Under the pieces are notes generated by a model. It worked only from the letters and a program-made list of their open reading frames with translations. It did not search any database and was not told the origin of the DNA. A stretch of 64,000 nucleotides of DNA from Pseudomonadota bacterium (GTDB taxonomy: Bacteria > Pseudomonadota > Alphaproteobacteria > Rhizobiales > Hyphomicrobiaceae): contig JAFECE010000011.1 in assembly GCA_018242295.1 (NCBI GenBank), forward strand, positions 682,001 to 746,000, in the 5' to 3' direction. Below, piece after piece: positions 38,424 to 47,482 of this stretch. A program made the position numbers and the translations under genes. Each line of letters opens with the position of its first letter. The stretch's first letter is position 1.

Positions 38424-39662
38424 ATGGATGTTCGGGCAGATGCCTTCGACAGCGTGCAGACTGCGCGCGCAAAGCTGACGCCCGGTCAGGTCAATCTCGT
38501 CCACTTGGCTCTTGCGATGGGCGGCTTCGCCATCGGCACGACCGAGTTCGCGGCCATGAGCCTGTTGCCGTATTTCGCGGCGACGTTCGGAATTTCCGAG
38601 CCTGACGCCGGGTATGCCATCAGCTCGTATGCGCTCGGCGTCGTCGTCGGAGCGCCGGTCATTGCGGTGCTCGGCGCGAAATGGTCGCGGCGCGCGTTGC
38701 TCATTGCGCTGATGACGCTCTTTGCCGTCTTCAACGTGATGACCGCACTGTCGCCGACGTACAGTTCGATGGTCATCTTCCGCTTTTTGAGCGGGCTTCC
38801 GCACGGGGCTTACTTCGGCGTCGCGATGCTGGTGGCGGCCTCGCTCGTTCCGCAAAATGCTCGCGCGCAGGCGGTTGGGCGCGTGCTCATTGGGCTTACG
38901 ATTGCGACCGTGGTCGGGGTTCCGGTGGCGACGTGGATCGGGCAGGCGCTCGGCTGGCGTTCGGGCTTCGGCATCGTCGGCGTGCTTGCCGGTCTGACGG
39001 TCGCGCTCATCTGGAAGTTCGTGCCGCGTGATCCGCCCGTCGAGGGTGCGAGCATGCTGCGGGAGCTTGGCGCGCTCAAGCGGCCACTGGTGTGGCTGAC
39101 GCTCGGTATCGGTGCCGTCGGGTTCGGTGGGCTGTTCGCGGTTTACACCTATCTCGCCACGACACTAACCGCCGTGACGCACGTTCCATCCTACGTGGTG
39201 CCGATCGTGCTCATTTTCTTCGGCCTTGGAATGACGGCCGGAACCTACTTGACGGGCAAGCTCGCGGACCGCGCATTGATGCCGACGGTCGGTGCGCTTC
39301 TGCTCTGGATCTTGTTCTGGCTCGCCGTCTATCCGCTTTCGGTCGGCAACATTTACGCGGTCACGCTGGTCGTCTTCATGATCGGCACGGGCGGCGGTCT
39401 CGGTACGGCGCTGCAGACGCGGCTAATGGATGTCGCCGGTGAGGCGCAAACGCTCGCCGCTGCCCTCAATCACAGCGCCTTCAATATGGCGAACGCACTT
39501 GGGCCGTGGCTCGGCGGTCTCGCCATCGCCGCCGGTTATGGCTGGGCGTCGACCGGGTGGGTGGGCGTCGCGCTTGCGGTCGGAGGCCTGATCTTCTGGG
39601 TGATTTCGATCATGGCTGATCCCAAGAGCCTCACAGCACCTTCGCATCACAGCCACGAATGA
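38424..39662 (+). CDS. MFS exporter (AraJ/YdhP-like, DHA1)
   Basis: A twelve-helix 412-residue permease. LALAMGGFAIGTTEFAAMSL at the first helix and VVVGAPVIAVLGAKWSRRAL in the second-third loop region are typical of the AraJ/YdhP/sugar-efflux DHA1 group, as is FLSGLPHGAYFGVAMLVAAS. Such proteins export sugars, purines, arabinose or drugs; substrate unknown. The ATG with AGAGGTCGCAGA upstream is the only sensible start. Tail-to-tail with a DHA2 pump, 16 bases apart. Confidence 0.9.
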   Translation: MDVRADAFDSVQTARAKLTPGQVNLVHLALAMGGFAIGTTEFAAMSLLPYFAATFGISEPDAGYAISSYALGVVVGAPVIAVLGAKWSRRALLIALMTLFAVFNVMTALSPTYSSMVIFRFLSGLPHGAYFGVAMLVAASLVPQNARAQAVGRVLIGLTIATVVGVPVATWIGQALGWRSGFGIVGVLAGLTVALIWKFVPRDPPVEGASMLRELGALKRPLVWLTLGIGAVGFGGLFAVYTYLATTLTAVTHVPSYVVPIVLIFFGLGMTAGTYLTGKLADRALMPTVGALLLWILFWLAVYPLSVGNIYAVTLVVFMIGTGGGLGTALQTRLMDVAGEAQTLAAALNHSAFNMANALGPWLGGLAIAAGYGWASTGWVGVALAVGGLIFWVISIMADPKSLTAPSHHSHE

Positions 39663-39678
39663 GGGGCGCCACGCGCGC

Positions 39679-41268
39679 TCAGTGGCCAGCCGCAGCGGCG
39701 CCCGCGACCTCTTGCGGCTTGCGCATCAGTACCGTGAAGAGCGCTGCAGTGGCGAAGAGGATCGTCAGCGCCAGGAATAGATCGGCAAACGACAGCACGT
39801 TTGCCTGCATGCGCACCATCATCGCGAGCTTCTTCAGCGCGGCCATGTCGCCGTCGGCCTGCATCGCGTTCGAGAAGGTTTGCTGCATGCTCGAAAGCTG
39901 GTCTTCGGCTGCGGGGTGCCCCCACGCGACCTGCTCGTGCAGACGTGCGAGATGCAGGTCGAGGCGCTTGTTCAAAAGCGTATTGATCAGCGCCAAGCCG
40001 ACGGCGCCACCGAGGTTACGGGTCAGGTTGAAGAGTCCGGAGGCGTTCTTCAGCTGTTCGGGCGGCAACGTGCCGAGCGTGAGATTGTTGATCGGCACCA
40101 TGCACAGCATCAGTGACGAGCCGCGCAGGATCTGCGGGAGCAAGAGTTCCCAGAAATCCCAATCGGACGTGATGCCGCTTGCGAGGTAGGTTCCCAATGC
40201 GAAGCCGAGGAAGCCGATCAGCATCATGACGCGCGGATCGAGTATGCTTGAGAGGCGGCCGCTGATCGGCGCGGTCAGAAACATCGCGACGCCGGTGACG
40301 AACATCGTCTCGCCGATCATCAGGGAATCGTAGCCGCGCACTTGGCCGAGGTAGACCGGGTAGACGTAGGTCAGGCCGTAAAGGCCTATGCCCATCGTGA
40401 AGCTGAAAGCCGAGCCGAATGCGAAGTTCCGGTTCTTGAAGGCTCTGAGTTCGACAATCGGCTCCTTCGCAGTAAAGGCGCGCCAGAAGAAGATCAGCGC
40501 ACCGACGGTGGCGAGGACGGCGAATGTCGCGATCGTCTGGTCGTCGAACCAATCGTAGCGCGGGCCTTCCTCCAGCACGTACTCCAGCGAGCCGAGAAAC
40601 AGCGCCATGGCGAGAAGTCCGAGATAGTCGAAACGGTCGAATAGCGAATAGTTCGGCTTGTCGAAATCGACGAGGAAGTAAACGGCGATCGCGACGAGGA
40701 TGCCGGGTCCGACGTTGATGAGGAACAGCCAATGCCAGGAAAAGGCGTCGGTGAGGTAGCCGCCGACGGTCGGCCCGATCGTCGGCGCCAGCGTCGCGAC
40801 GAGGCCGATGATGGGCGAGACGATGTTCCGTTTCGACGGTGGGAAGAGAGAAAATGCGACAGCGAAGACGCTTGGGATCATGCCGCCGCCGATGAAACCC
40901 TGAATCGCGCGGTAGACGATCATCTGGTCGATCGTCGTGGCCGTGGCGCAGAGCGCGCTCGCGGCGGTGAAGCCGGCGGCGGCGGTAAAGAACAGGACCC
41001 GCGTCGAGAGTGCGCGGGCGAGGAAGCCAGACAGCGGGATCATGACGACCTCGGCGATGAGGTAGGCCGTCTGCACCCACGGGATTTCGTCGGAGCTGGC
41101 GGAGAGACCCGCCTGGATTTCCGTCAGCGATGCGGAGACGATCTGAATGTCGAGGATCGCCATGAACATGCCGAAGACCATGGCGAGGAAGCCCGCGAGC
41201 TGGCGCGGTGTAACGCCGATCCATTCGAGCTTGCGAGCTTCGTCAGGGGATCTGGTCAAATCGGCCAT
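39679..41268 (-). CDS. DHA2-family (EmrB/QacA) multidrug efflux transporter
   Basis: A 14-helix, 529-residue proton-driven exporter. LDIQIVSASLTEIQAGLSAS and QTAYLIAEVVMIPLSGFLAR match the EmrB motif D1/A region. SLFPPSKRNIVSPIIGLVA and GPTVGGYLTDAFSWHWLFLI match motif C. It is the inner-membrane pump of an EmrAB-type system with the HlyD-family adaptor just upstream (26 bases), and an outer-membrane TolC would complete it. TetR control is inferred from the divergent regulator and its dyad. Drug spectrum unknown. Confidence 0.93.
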   Translation of the reverse strand: MADLTRSPDEARKLEWIGVTPRQLAGFLAMVFGMFMAILDIQIVSASLTEIQAGLSASSDEIPWVQTAYLIAEVVMIPLSGFLARALSTRVLFFTAAAGFTAASALCATATTIDQMIVYRAIQGFIGGGMIPSVFAVAFSLFPPSKRNIVSPIIGLVATLAPTIGPTVGGYLTDAFSWHWLFLINVGPGILVAIAVYFLVDFDKPNYSLFDRFDYLGLLAMALFLGSLEYVLEEGPRYDWFDDQTIATFAVLATVGALIFFWRAFTAKEPIVELRAFKNRNFAFGSAFSFTMGIGLYGLTYVYPVYLGQVRGYDSLMIGETMFVTGVAMFLTAPISGRLSSILDPRVMMLIGFLGFALGTYLASGITSDWDFWELLLPQILRGSSLMLCMVPINNLTLGTLPPEQLKNASGLFNLTRNLGGAVGLALINTLLNKRLDLHLARLHEQVAWGHPAAEDQLSSMQQTFSNAMQADGDMAALKKLAMMVRMQANVLSFADLFLALTILFATAALFTVLMRKPQEVAGAAAAGH

Positions 41269-41294
41269 GGCTTGGCGCCGCCTTTCACCGGCCG

Positions 41295-42557
41295 CTATCG
41301 CAACGCGGCTTGATCGTGGCCGGTGTCTTTCGGCGTCGTGCGCGTGTCGACGCTCACGACGACGGAGAGGCCGGGGCGCAATTTGTTGTGCGCGGCGGAT
41401 GCGGGAATGGTGATGCGCACCGGCACGCGCTGGACGATCTTTGTGAAGTTGCCCGTAGCGTTCTCAGGTGGCAGCAGCGAGAACTTCGAACCGGATGCTG
41501 GCGAGACGCCTTCGACGGTGCCCTTCAGCGCTTCGCCGTTCAAGGCATCGACGCGGATGGTTGCCGTTTGGCCCGGGACAATCGCAGGAAGCTGCGTCTC
41601 CTTGAAGTTCGCATCGACGAAGACCTTGTCGAGCGGCACGACCGCTGCGAGGCGTTTGCCTGGTGTCACGTAGTCGCCGACCTGGACGCCGCGGTTGCCG
41701 ATGACGCCATCGAAGGGCGCGCGGATGACGGTGAAAGATAGGTCGCGTGCGGCCTGGTCGACGGCAACCTGCAACTCCTTCGCCACCTTCTCCGCCTGGT
41801 CGCGCTGCGCATGGAGGAGCGCGACGTTGGCGTCGGCAGATTCAATCGCCGCTTCGTTTGATTTGACCTGCGCAACGGCGGAATCGCGTGCAGCGATGGC
41901 CGCGTCGAGCGAGGCCTTCGTTGCGTAATCCTTGGCAGTCAGTGCGTCCGTGCGTTTGAAATCGGCTTCGGTCTTGATGACATTCGCCTTGCCGGCGTCG
42001 AGCTGGGCGCGGGCTTGCGCGCTCGTCGCCTCCGCCGCGCGGATTTGTGCGTCGAACGTCTTGATTGCGGCGAGCTGGGTCGCGAGCTTCGACTGAGCTT
42101 GATCGAGCGCCAAGCGATAGTCACCATCGTCGAGCTTGATGAGCGTATCGCCAGCCTTCACCGGCTGATTGTCGACGACCGGAACCTCCGCGACGATGGC
42201 GGGGATTTTCGGCGAGATAATCGCCATGTACGCGCCGACGTAGGCGTCGTCGGTCGAGACGAGAAAGCGGCCGACCGTGATGTACTGATAGCCGAAGTAG
42301 GCGAGGCCCATGAGGGCGAGGGCGCCGACACCCAAGAACAACGGTTTGCGGCGCGAGCCTGATTTGGAAGCGGTCTTCGCCGATGCTTCGCCTTTCGCCT
42401 CAGTCGTGTCCGGGGTCCCGGACTTCGCCACGGGTTCGGTTTTTGTGGGCTGGATCTGATTCGGGGCGTTGACTGCGCGCGGACGGGGGCCGCCGATCGT
42501 GGCTCGATCTTCGGTATCGCGTGCTTCGGCGCGAAGGCTGCTCAGGTTCCCAACCAT
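41295..42557 (-). CDS. HlyD-family membrane-fusion protein (EmrA-like)
   Basis: A 420-residue periplasmic adaptor: a cytoplasmic N-terminus of about 75 residues, one membrane helix (PLFLGVGALALMGLAYFGYQ), a split lipoyl domain (PVVDNQPVKAGDTLIKLDDG and later FTVIRAPFDGVIGNRGVQVG), a long coiled coil (about 150-270) and a beta-barrel domain (VDANFKETQLPAIVPGQTAT). The order adaptor-pump and the 26-base gap show one operon with the DHA2 transporter. Divergent from the TetR gene. The long Pro/Thr/Ala/Lys-rich N-terminal extension is unusual for EmrA and could include an upstream mis-start. Confidence 0.92.
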   Translation of the reverse strand: MVGNLSSLRAEARDTEDRATIGGPRPRAVNAPNQIQPTKTEPVAKSGTPDTTEAKGEASAKTASKSGSRRKPLFLGVGALALMGLAYFGYQYITVGRFLVSTDDAYVGAYMAIISPKIPAIVAEVPVVDNQPVKAGDTLIKLDDGDYRLALDQAQSKLATQLAAIKTFDAQIRAAEATSAQARAQLDAGKANVIKTEADFKRTDALTAKDYATKASLDAAIAARDSAVAQVKSNEAAIESADANVALLHAQRDQAEKVAKELQVAVDQAARDLSFTVIRAPFDGVIGNRGVQVGDYVTPGKRLAAVVPLDKVFVDANFKETQLPAIVPGQTATIRVDALNGEALKGTVEGVSPASGSKFSLLPPENATGNFTKIVQRVPVRITIPASAAHNKLRPGLSVVVSVDTRTTPKDTGHDQAALR

Positions 42558-42650
42558 GTCGTTCGTTCCTAGTTAAACCGCGGTATTAAACCAGCTGGTT
42601 CAGATTGCTCTTGACATACAACGCGAATGGGTGAATATCAAGATGAAACT

Positions 42651-42664
42651 GAACCGTTCGGTTC
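42651..42664. promoter_or_regulatory. Operator dyad between emrAB-like genes and tetR
   Basis: GAACCG-TT-CGGTTC, a perfect 14-base dyad in the 162-base divergent region. Two further palindromes occur nearby: AACCAGCTGGTT (42589-42600) and ACCGCGGT (42577-42584). All share ACC/GGT half-elements, typical of TetR-family operators. Confidence 0.65.
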
Positions 42665-42719
42665 GAAATATTTTTAGTGTGCTGAACTACGGGTTCAGAT
42701 CGTGTAAGGAAAGACCAAC

Positions 42720-43397
42720 ATGGAAGCTGTCCATTCACCCCGCATGCAGGGGAAAGAAGATCGACGCGGCGGCCGGCCCGCGGCCGGAACCGATCCGCAG
42801 AAGCGACGCCAGATCCTGGATGGCGCAGGACGAATATTTTCGACGGCGGGGTTCGATGCCACGAGCATGAGCGACGTCGCGCGCGAGGCGCGCGTGTCGA
42901 AGGCGACGCTCTATGTGTACTTCCAGGACAAGGAACATCTCTTCACGGCGATCTGTGCAGAGCGCCGTGATCGCAACATTTCGGAGATCATCTCGCTGCT
43001 CGATACCGACAAGCCGATGCGAACGGCTCTGACGGCGTTCAGCACCGAGATGTTGACGATCATTTCGCAACCGTTCGTCGTCGCCGCGCACCGGATCGTC
43101 ATCGGCGTCGCGGAGCGCATGCCCGAAGTCGGAACTGAGTTCTTCGAACGCGGTCCGAAGCGGGTCGCGACGGCGCTCGCGAAATTTCTCGATTTCCACG
43201 TCGCGGAAGGGCGTCTCGATATTGCGGACACCTATTTTGCCGCCATGCAGTTCCTAGAACTGGTGCAAGCCGGCATCGTCCGCCCACGGCTTTACGGAGC
43301 GATCACCGAGGCGGCGACGCCAGAGGAGATCGAGAACAACGTCGCTTCAGCGTTCGCGATGTTCACGGCAGCCTACGGCACCGCGAAATCGCGTTAG
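42720..43397 (+). CDS. TetR/AcrR-family repressor of the efflux operon
   Basis: A 225-residue regulator. An unusual basic N-terminal extension of about 28 residues precedes the helix-turn-helix (about 30-75: RRQILDGAGRIFSTAGFDAT then VSKATLYVYFQDKEHLF). The C-terminal domain resembles the AefR/AcrR type (IISQPFVVAAHRIVIGVAERMPEVG). The ATG follows AAGGAAAGACCAAC. It is divergent from the EmrAB-like operon with a perfect dyad between, so it probably represses the pump and itself until a toxic ligand binds. Confidence 0.92.
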   Translation: MEAVHSPRMQGKEDRRGGRPAAGTDPQKRRQILDGAGRIFSTAGFDATSMSDVAREARVSKATLYVYFQDKEHLFTAICAERRDRNISEIISLLDTDKPMRTALTAFSTEMLTIISQPFVVAAHRIVIGVAERMPEVGTEFFERGPKRVATALAKFLDFHVAEGRLDIADTYFAAMQFLELVQAGIVRPRLYGAITEAATPEEIENNVASAFAMFTAAYGTAKSR

Positions 43398-43420
43398 ATC
43401 TTTCGCTTCCCGGGGGGTGC

Positions 43421-43524
43421 TAGAGCGTTTCCGCTTTTCTTTGAATCGCGAAAACGCTCTAGCCTTTTGTTTTGACGCAATTCCGGACGCAAAACCGTTG
43501 CACACTTTTGCTGGAATTGCTCTA
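43421..43524. repeat. TAGAGCGTTT...GCTCTAG intergenic repeat
   Basis: A 104-base unit made of an outer palindrome (TAGAGC at one end, GCTCTAG at the other), an inner stem AGAGCGTTTtCGC / GCGAAAACGCTCT, and a right half with GACGCAATTCCGGACGCAAA and TTTTGCTGGAATTGCTCTAG. This type of element is widespread in Hyphomicrobiales genomes from what I recall. Its last three bases form the TAG (read leftwards) that ends asnB. Confidence 0.8.
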
Positions 43525-45561
43525 GCAAGCGACGCTTTCTGGCACCCTCTCGGCGAAGTCGAGATCGCGCCGTTCGGGCGTGACGCCAGCGATGGTTCGC
43601 CAATCAGGGAGATTGGCGAGCGTCGGGTCGATGTAGGTCTGGTGCCAAAGCTGCGTCGCGAGCACCGCAACGAGGCCGAGCTCGGCGGAGCTGCGCTGGT
43701 ATCCCCAGGGCGACAGATCCTTATATTTTCCGCGCCATTCGCGAACGGCTTTCGGATCGAAATATCCGGCCTTCTTGATTGAGGCATCGCTCAGCAGCTC
43801 GTCGACATAGGGCAGACGCTGCTGGAGGAAGAAGCCGTCAAGCGGCGCACGGAACATTCCCTTCGGCCGCCATGCAATCGATTCCGGCAGCCATTTCTCG
43901 GCGACGCGGCGGAGCAGGTACTTCTCGGTGAGGCCCTTGAACTTCCACTTCGGGTCGATGCCGGCGAGGAAATCGAACACGTTGTTGTCGAGGAACGGAT
44001 AGCGCATTTCAACCGACTGGCTCATGGCGATGCGATCGCCTTTGAGGCTCAGCAGCTGTCCGGGTAGATGGATTTTACCGGCCCAGTAGATGCCGCGATT
44101 GACCGGATCCCATGTCTTCGCGCGCGACATGTCGGACGCGACTGCCGCGTAGGGATCGTGGCCGCTCAATTTGGAGAGCATGCTCGGGCTGTAGAAACGG
44201 GAACGCGATGCGCCGAGAAGGCTATAGAATCGCTGGAACGCGTGCATGCCGCCCGACGACTCTGCGTTGCGGACAAAATAAGCAATGGTCTCATCGTTGC
44301 AGCCGAGCCAGCGATATAAGAATTTCTCGGCGAGTGCCGACGCTACGCCTCCCGACGCTTTGCCCATCCAATCGAAGACGCGATCGAACTTGTACCAAGG
44401 GTAACCGGCGAGCCATTCGTCGGAGCCTTCGCCCGTCAGCGCGACTTTGAAACCCTTTTCGTGCACCTTGCCGGCGAGCATCATCAGCGAGGTGCAGGAC
44501 GTGTCCGTCACGGGAGCTTCGGTGGCGACGAGCAATTTCTGGTAGTTCGCGACGATGTCGTCCGATCCGCAGGGCACGATGTAGGGATCGGCGGAAAGGT
44601 GCTTCGAGATGACTGCGGCCTGCTCGGTTTCGTCGAGCTTCGGATCGCGGATCTTGACGGTGAATGTCGCCGGTGCGGCGCCGAGAATGTCCTTCGCCAT
44701 CGCGACGACGGTGCTCGAGTCGACACCGCCCGAGAGGTAGGAGGCAACGGGGACGTCGGCGCGGAGCCTCCGCTTCACGGCGTCGTAGAGAACGCGTTCG
44801 AATTCATCGACGAGCTGCTTCTCGTTCTGCCCGCGCGCTTCTTTGCCCTGGGCCGGGAAATCCATTTCCCAATAGGTGCGCTCGTCGATCGTCGCGTCTT
44901 CGCCGATGCGTCCGCGCGAGATCGTCAAGAACCTGCCGGGCGGCAAAATGTTGATGCCTTCAAAGCAGCTGTACGGGCCCGGCACGGCCAAGAAATTGAA
45001 TACGGCATCGATGCCGCGCTGGTCGGGCTTCGGCTCGACCATGCCGGTCGCGAGGATCGTCTTGATCTCGGAGCCGAAGATCAGCCAGTCGGTTCCGAAG
45101 CGCGTCGTACGCGTCCAGAAGAGCGGGCAGATTCCGAAGCGGTCGCGGGCGAGGATGAACTTCTGCTTGCGCTCGTCGTGGAGGGCTACCGCGAACTGGC
45201 CGTTGAGTTTCGCGAACATGTCTTCCGCGAACTCTTCCCACATGTGCGGAAAAATTTCCGTATCGCAGTGCGTTTTTAAGATGTGGCCGCGGCTTCTCAG
45301 ATCGCGGCGCCAATCATCGTGATCGAAAATCTCGCCGTTGAAGATCGCAGTGATCTGCTTGTCTTCGTTGAAGACAGGCTGTTGCCCGTCGGCCAGCCCG
45401 ACGATGCTGAGGCGGCGCGATGCAAATCCGACACCGGGGCGCTGGAAATATCCATCCTCGTCGGGTCCGCGATGCAGCATCGCGTCCGCCGAGCGTTTCA
45501 AGACAGAGAGCGGAACCGAGCGCCTGCCTTTAAGATCGATGATTCCAAAAATTCCGCACAT
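43522..45561 (-). CDS. asnB: Asparagine synthetase (glutamine-hydrolysing)
   Basis: Makes asparagine from aspartate, ATP and glutamine. The class II glutamine-amidotransferase domain starts MCGIFGIIDL (Cys2 becomes the N-terminal nucleophile), with MLHRGPDEDGYF and FNGEIFDHDDW. The synthetase domain has the pyrophosphate loop SYLSGGVDSSTVVAM and LTGEGSDEWLAGYPWYKFDR. At 679 residues it is somewhat longer than the 590-650 usual for the family. The frame continues 45 codons upstream, but Cys must be residue 2, fixing the ATG at 45561. The stop codon lies within the terminal bases of an intergenic repeat. Confidence 0.95.
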   Translation of the reverse strand: MCGIFGIIDLKGRRSVPLSVLKRSADAMLHRGPDEDGYFQRPGVGFASRRLSIVGLADGQQPVFNEDKQITAIFNGEIFDHDDWRRDLRSRGHILKTHCDTEIFPHMWEEFAEDMFAKLNGQFAVALHDERKQKFILARDRFGICPLFWTRTTRFGTDWLIFGSEIKTILATGMVEPKPDQRGIDAVFNFLAVPGPYSCFEGINILPPGRFLTISRGRIGEDATIDERTYWEMDFPAQGKEARGQNEKQLVDEFERVLYDAVKRRLRADVPVASYLSGGVDSSTVVAMAKDILGAAPATFTVKIRDPKLDETEQAAVISKHLSADPYIVPCGSDDIVANYQKLLVATEAPVTDTSCTSLMMLAGKVHEKGFKVALTGEGSDEWLAGYPWYKFDRVFDWMGKASGGVASALAEKFLYRWLGCNDETIAYFVRNAESSGGMHAFQRFYSLLGASRSRFYSPSMLSKLSGHDPYAAVASDMSRAKTWDPVNRGIYWAGKIHLPGQLLSLKGDRIAMSQSVEMRYPFLDNNVFDFLAGIDPKWKFKGLTEKYLLRRVAEKWLPESIAWRPKGMFRAPLDGFFLQQRLPYVDELLSDASIKKAGYFDPKAVREWRGKYKDLSPWGYQRSSAELGLVAVLATQLWHQTYIDPTLANLPDWRTIAGVTPERRDLDFAERVPESVAC

Positions 45562-45918
45562 GAAGATCGTCCAACGGTTCTCGCAGCGCCGGGGGGCCCA
45601 TAACGAGTGCTGAAAATTGCGACGCCGTCTCGCTCTGCACAACGCTGAGACTTGCTCGCTTCCGTACTTACCAATCGTGATGGATTGGTGTGCCAAAAGC
45701 TATATGGCCACTAGGGCTCGCAATGGTGGTTACCGTTCGCGACAAATACGCGCGTCGCGTGTCAATATTCAAAATTCCCGGCGGCTCTAGGCTGAGGCTT
45801 CGGGTCGCTGCAGTGCACTAGATGCGGAAGATATTGTGCCTGGAAGCGCTTACGCTCTGACTTTGCGGAGGGACTCGCGGGGTTTGATGCCCGCGAGCGT
45901 TGGCTCCTCGCAGATCGA
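45562..45918. other. Intergenic region upstream of asnB
   Basis: About 357 bases between asnB and a small lipoprotein gene, both leftward. Frames in it are short and arginine/proline-rich. It should hold the asnB promoter. No repeat or clear hairpin found. Confidence 0.5.
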
Positions 45919-46170
45919 TCACGGGGTGGTCTTGGCGGGCTCGGTCGCCTTGTCGGCGGCCGCTTTCGCATCGGCTGCGGCTTTATCGGCTGCGGCCTTG
46001 GCGTCTTCCGCGGCTTTATCAGCCGCCGCTTTGGTGTCGGCAGCCGCCTTCTCAGCGGTAGCCTTTGCGTCGGCAGCTGCCTTGTCCGCTTCGGCCTTTT
46101 CCTTGGAATTGTCGCAGGCGGTAAGTCCGAGAGCGCAAATCACACTCAAGGCAACGAGAACTTTTTTCAT
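45919..46170 (-). CDS. Small alanine-rich coiled-coil lipoprotein
   Basis: An 83-residue lipoprotein: signal with lipobox LGLTAC (lipid on Cys19), then about 55 residues of near-perfect 11-residue-type repeats such as KAAADAKATAEKAAADTKAA and DKAAEDAKAAADKAAADAKA, expected to form an extended helix like Lpp or LEA-type proteins. Probably outer-membrane anchored, stabilising the envelope. AGGGAGA before the ATG at 46170 supports this start over upstream ATGs. The repeats make the copy number liable to slippage. Confidence 0.8.
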   Translation of the reverse strand: MKKVLVALSVICALGLTACDNSKEKAEADKAAADAKATAEKAAADTKAAADKAAEDAKAAADKAAADAKAAADKATEPAKTTP

Positions 46171-46347
46171 TTCAATTCTCCCTTTCATGCGTCTTCTTTT
46201 TTTATAGCAAGCATCCGTGTGCCGCACATTCATTGGGACGCAATCGGAAGGAGAAATCAAGGCAATAGGAAAGGTCGTGAATCCGGCATTAAGGGAAAAC
46301 GTCCGGTGTAATGGGAAATTGAAGGGCGGCGTTCAGCTGCCGTTCAT

Positions 46348-47193
46348 CTACTCGTTACGGCGGCGCGTCATGAACGCAAGACGTTCCAGCAGGTGCGTAT
46401 CCTGCTCATTCTTGATCAGTGCGCCGGCGAGCGGCGGCACGAGCTTTCTCGGATCGCTTTCGCGCAGGAGCGCCGGGTCGATGTCCTCGTGCAGAAGAAG
46501 CTTCAGCCAATCGAGAAGCTCCGATGTCGAGGGCTTTTTCTTGAGGCCCGGTACGTCGCGCAGTTCGTAAAAGACGCGGAGTGCATCGTTGACGAGGCGG
46601 TTCTTCAGGCCGGGAAAATGCACATCGACTATCTGGCGCATTGTCTCAGAGTCGGGGAACTTGATGAAATGAAAGAAGCATCGCCGGAGAAAGGCGTCGG
46701 GCAGTTCTTTCTCGTTGTTCGATGTGATGAGCACGACAGGACGCGTCTTGGCCTTTATCGTTTCGCCCGTTTCGTAGACGAAGAATTCCATACGATCGAG
46801 CTCTTGCAATAGATCGTTTGGGAATTCGATGTCGGCCTTGTCGATTTCATCAATTAGCAGCACGCTGCGTTGTGGCGCTTCGAAAGCATCCCACAGTTTG
46901 CCGCGCTTGATGTAGTTGGCGATATTCTTGACGCGCTCGTCGCCGAGCTGACCATCGCGCAGGCGCGAGACGGCATCATATTCGTAAAGGCCCTGCTGCG
47001 CTTTCGTCGTCGACTTGATGTGCCATTCGATCAGCGGCGCATCGAGTGCTTTGGCGACCTCGGTTGCGAGAACCGATTTGCCTGTGCCGGGCTCGCCCTT
47101 GATGAGGAGCGGACGCTCCAGCCTGATCGCGGCGTTGACCGCGATCTTGAGGTCGGGCGTGGCGACGTAAGAGGAGGTACCTTCGAAGCTCAT
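46348..47193 (-). CDS. MoxR-family AAA+ ATPase
   Basis: A 281-residue AAA+ ATPase: Walker A GEPGTGKSVLATEVAKAL, then AQQGLYEYDAVSRLRDGQLG, Walker B SVLLIDEIDKADIEFPNDLL, sensor 1 PVVLITSNNEKELPDAFLRR. MoxR proteins act with von Willebrand factor A domain proteins as chaperones that insert metals or mature enzymes, as in methanol dehydrogenase or CO dehydrogenase. The usual VWA/CoxE partner is not adjacent here. The frame reaches 47595 but homology begins at MSFEGTSSYVATPDLKIAV; the ATG at 47193 is taken. Divergent from the DksA-like gene. Confidence 0.9.
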   Translation of the reverse strand: MSFEGTSSYVATPDLKIAVNAAIRLERPLLIKGEPGTGKSVLATEVAKALDAPLIEWHIKSTTKAQQGLYEYDAVSRLRDGQLGDERVKNIANYIKRGKLWDAFEAPQRSVLLIDEIDKADIEFPNDLLQELDRMEFFVYETGETIKAKTRPVVLITSNNEKELPDAFLRRCFFHFIKFPDSETMRQIVDVHFPGLKNRLVNDALRVFYELRDVPGLKKKPSTSELLDWLKLLLHEDIDPALLRESDPRKLVPPLAGALIKNEQDTHLLERLAFMTRRRNE

Positions 47194-47482
47194 GTTGGGT
47201 GTGTAGGAGGCCTCTCGAGCTTGGAGCAAGGTGACTGAAGCGCGCCCCTGTCCAAGGATCTGGATAAGGTGGAAGGCTGAGGAATGCGACGCCCAACTAT
47301 AAGTTGCTGTAATTGTTGATGTAAAGAACGATGCATCAAATTTAGTATGGCTTCGTAGCGAGCTTGACTCGGAGGGCCTCGCCCATAGATAAGGTTCGGC
47401 CGAATGAGGCCGACTCGCGGATCGACTTTTTTCGGCTGAGGACGATCGGATCGGGCGAACGCAGCCTCTGGAGAGGCGGACG

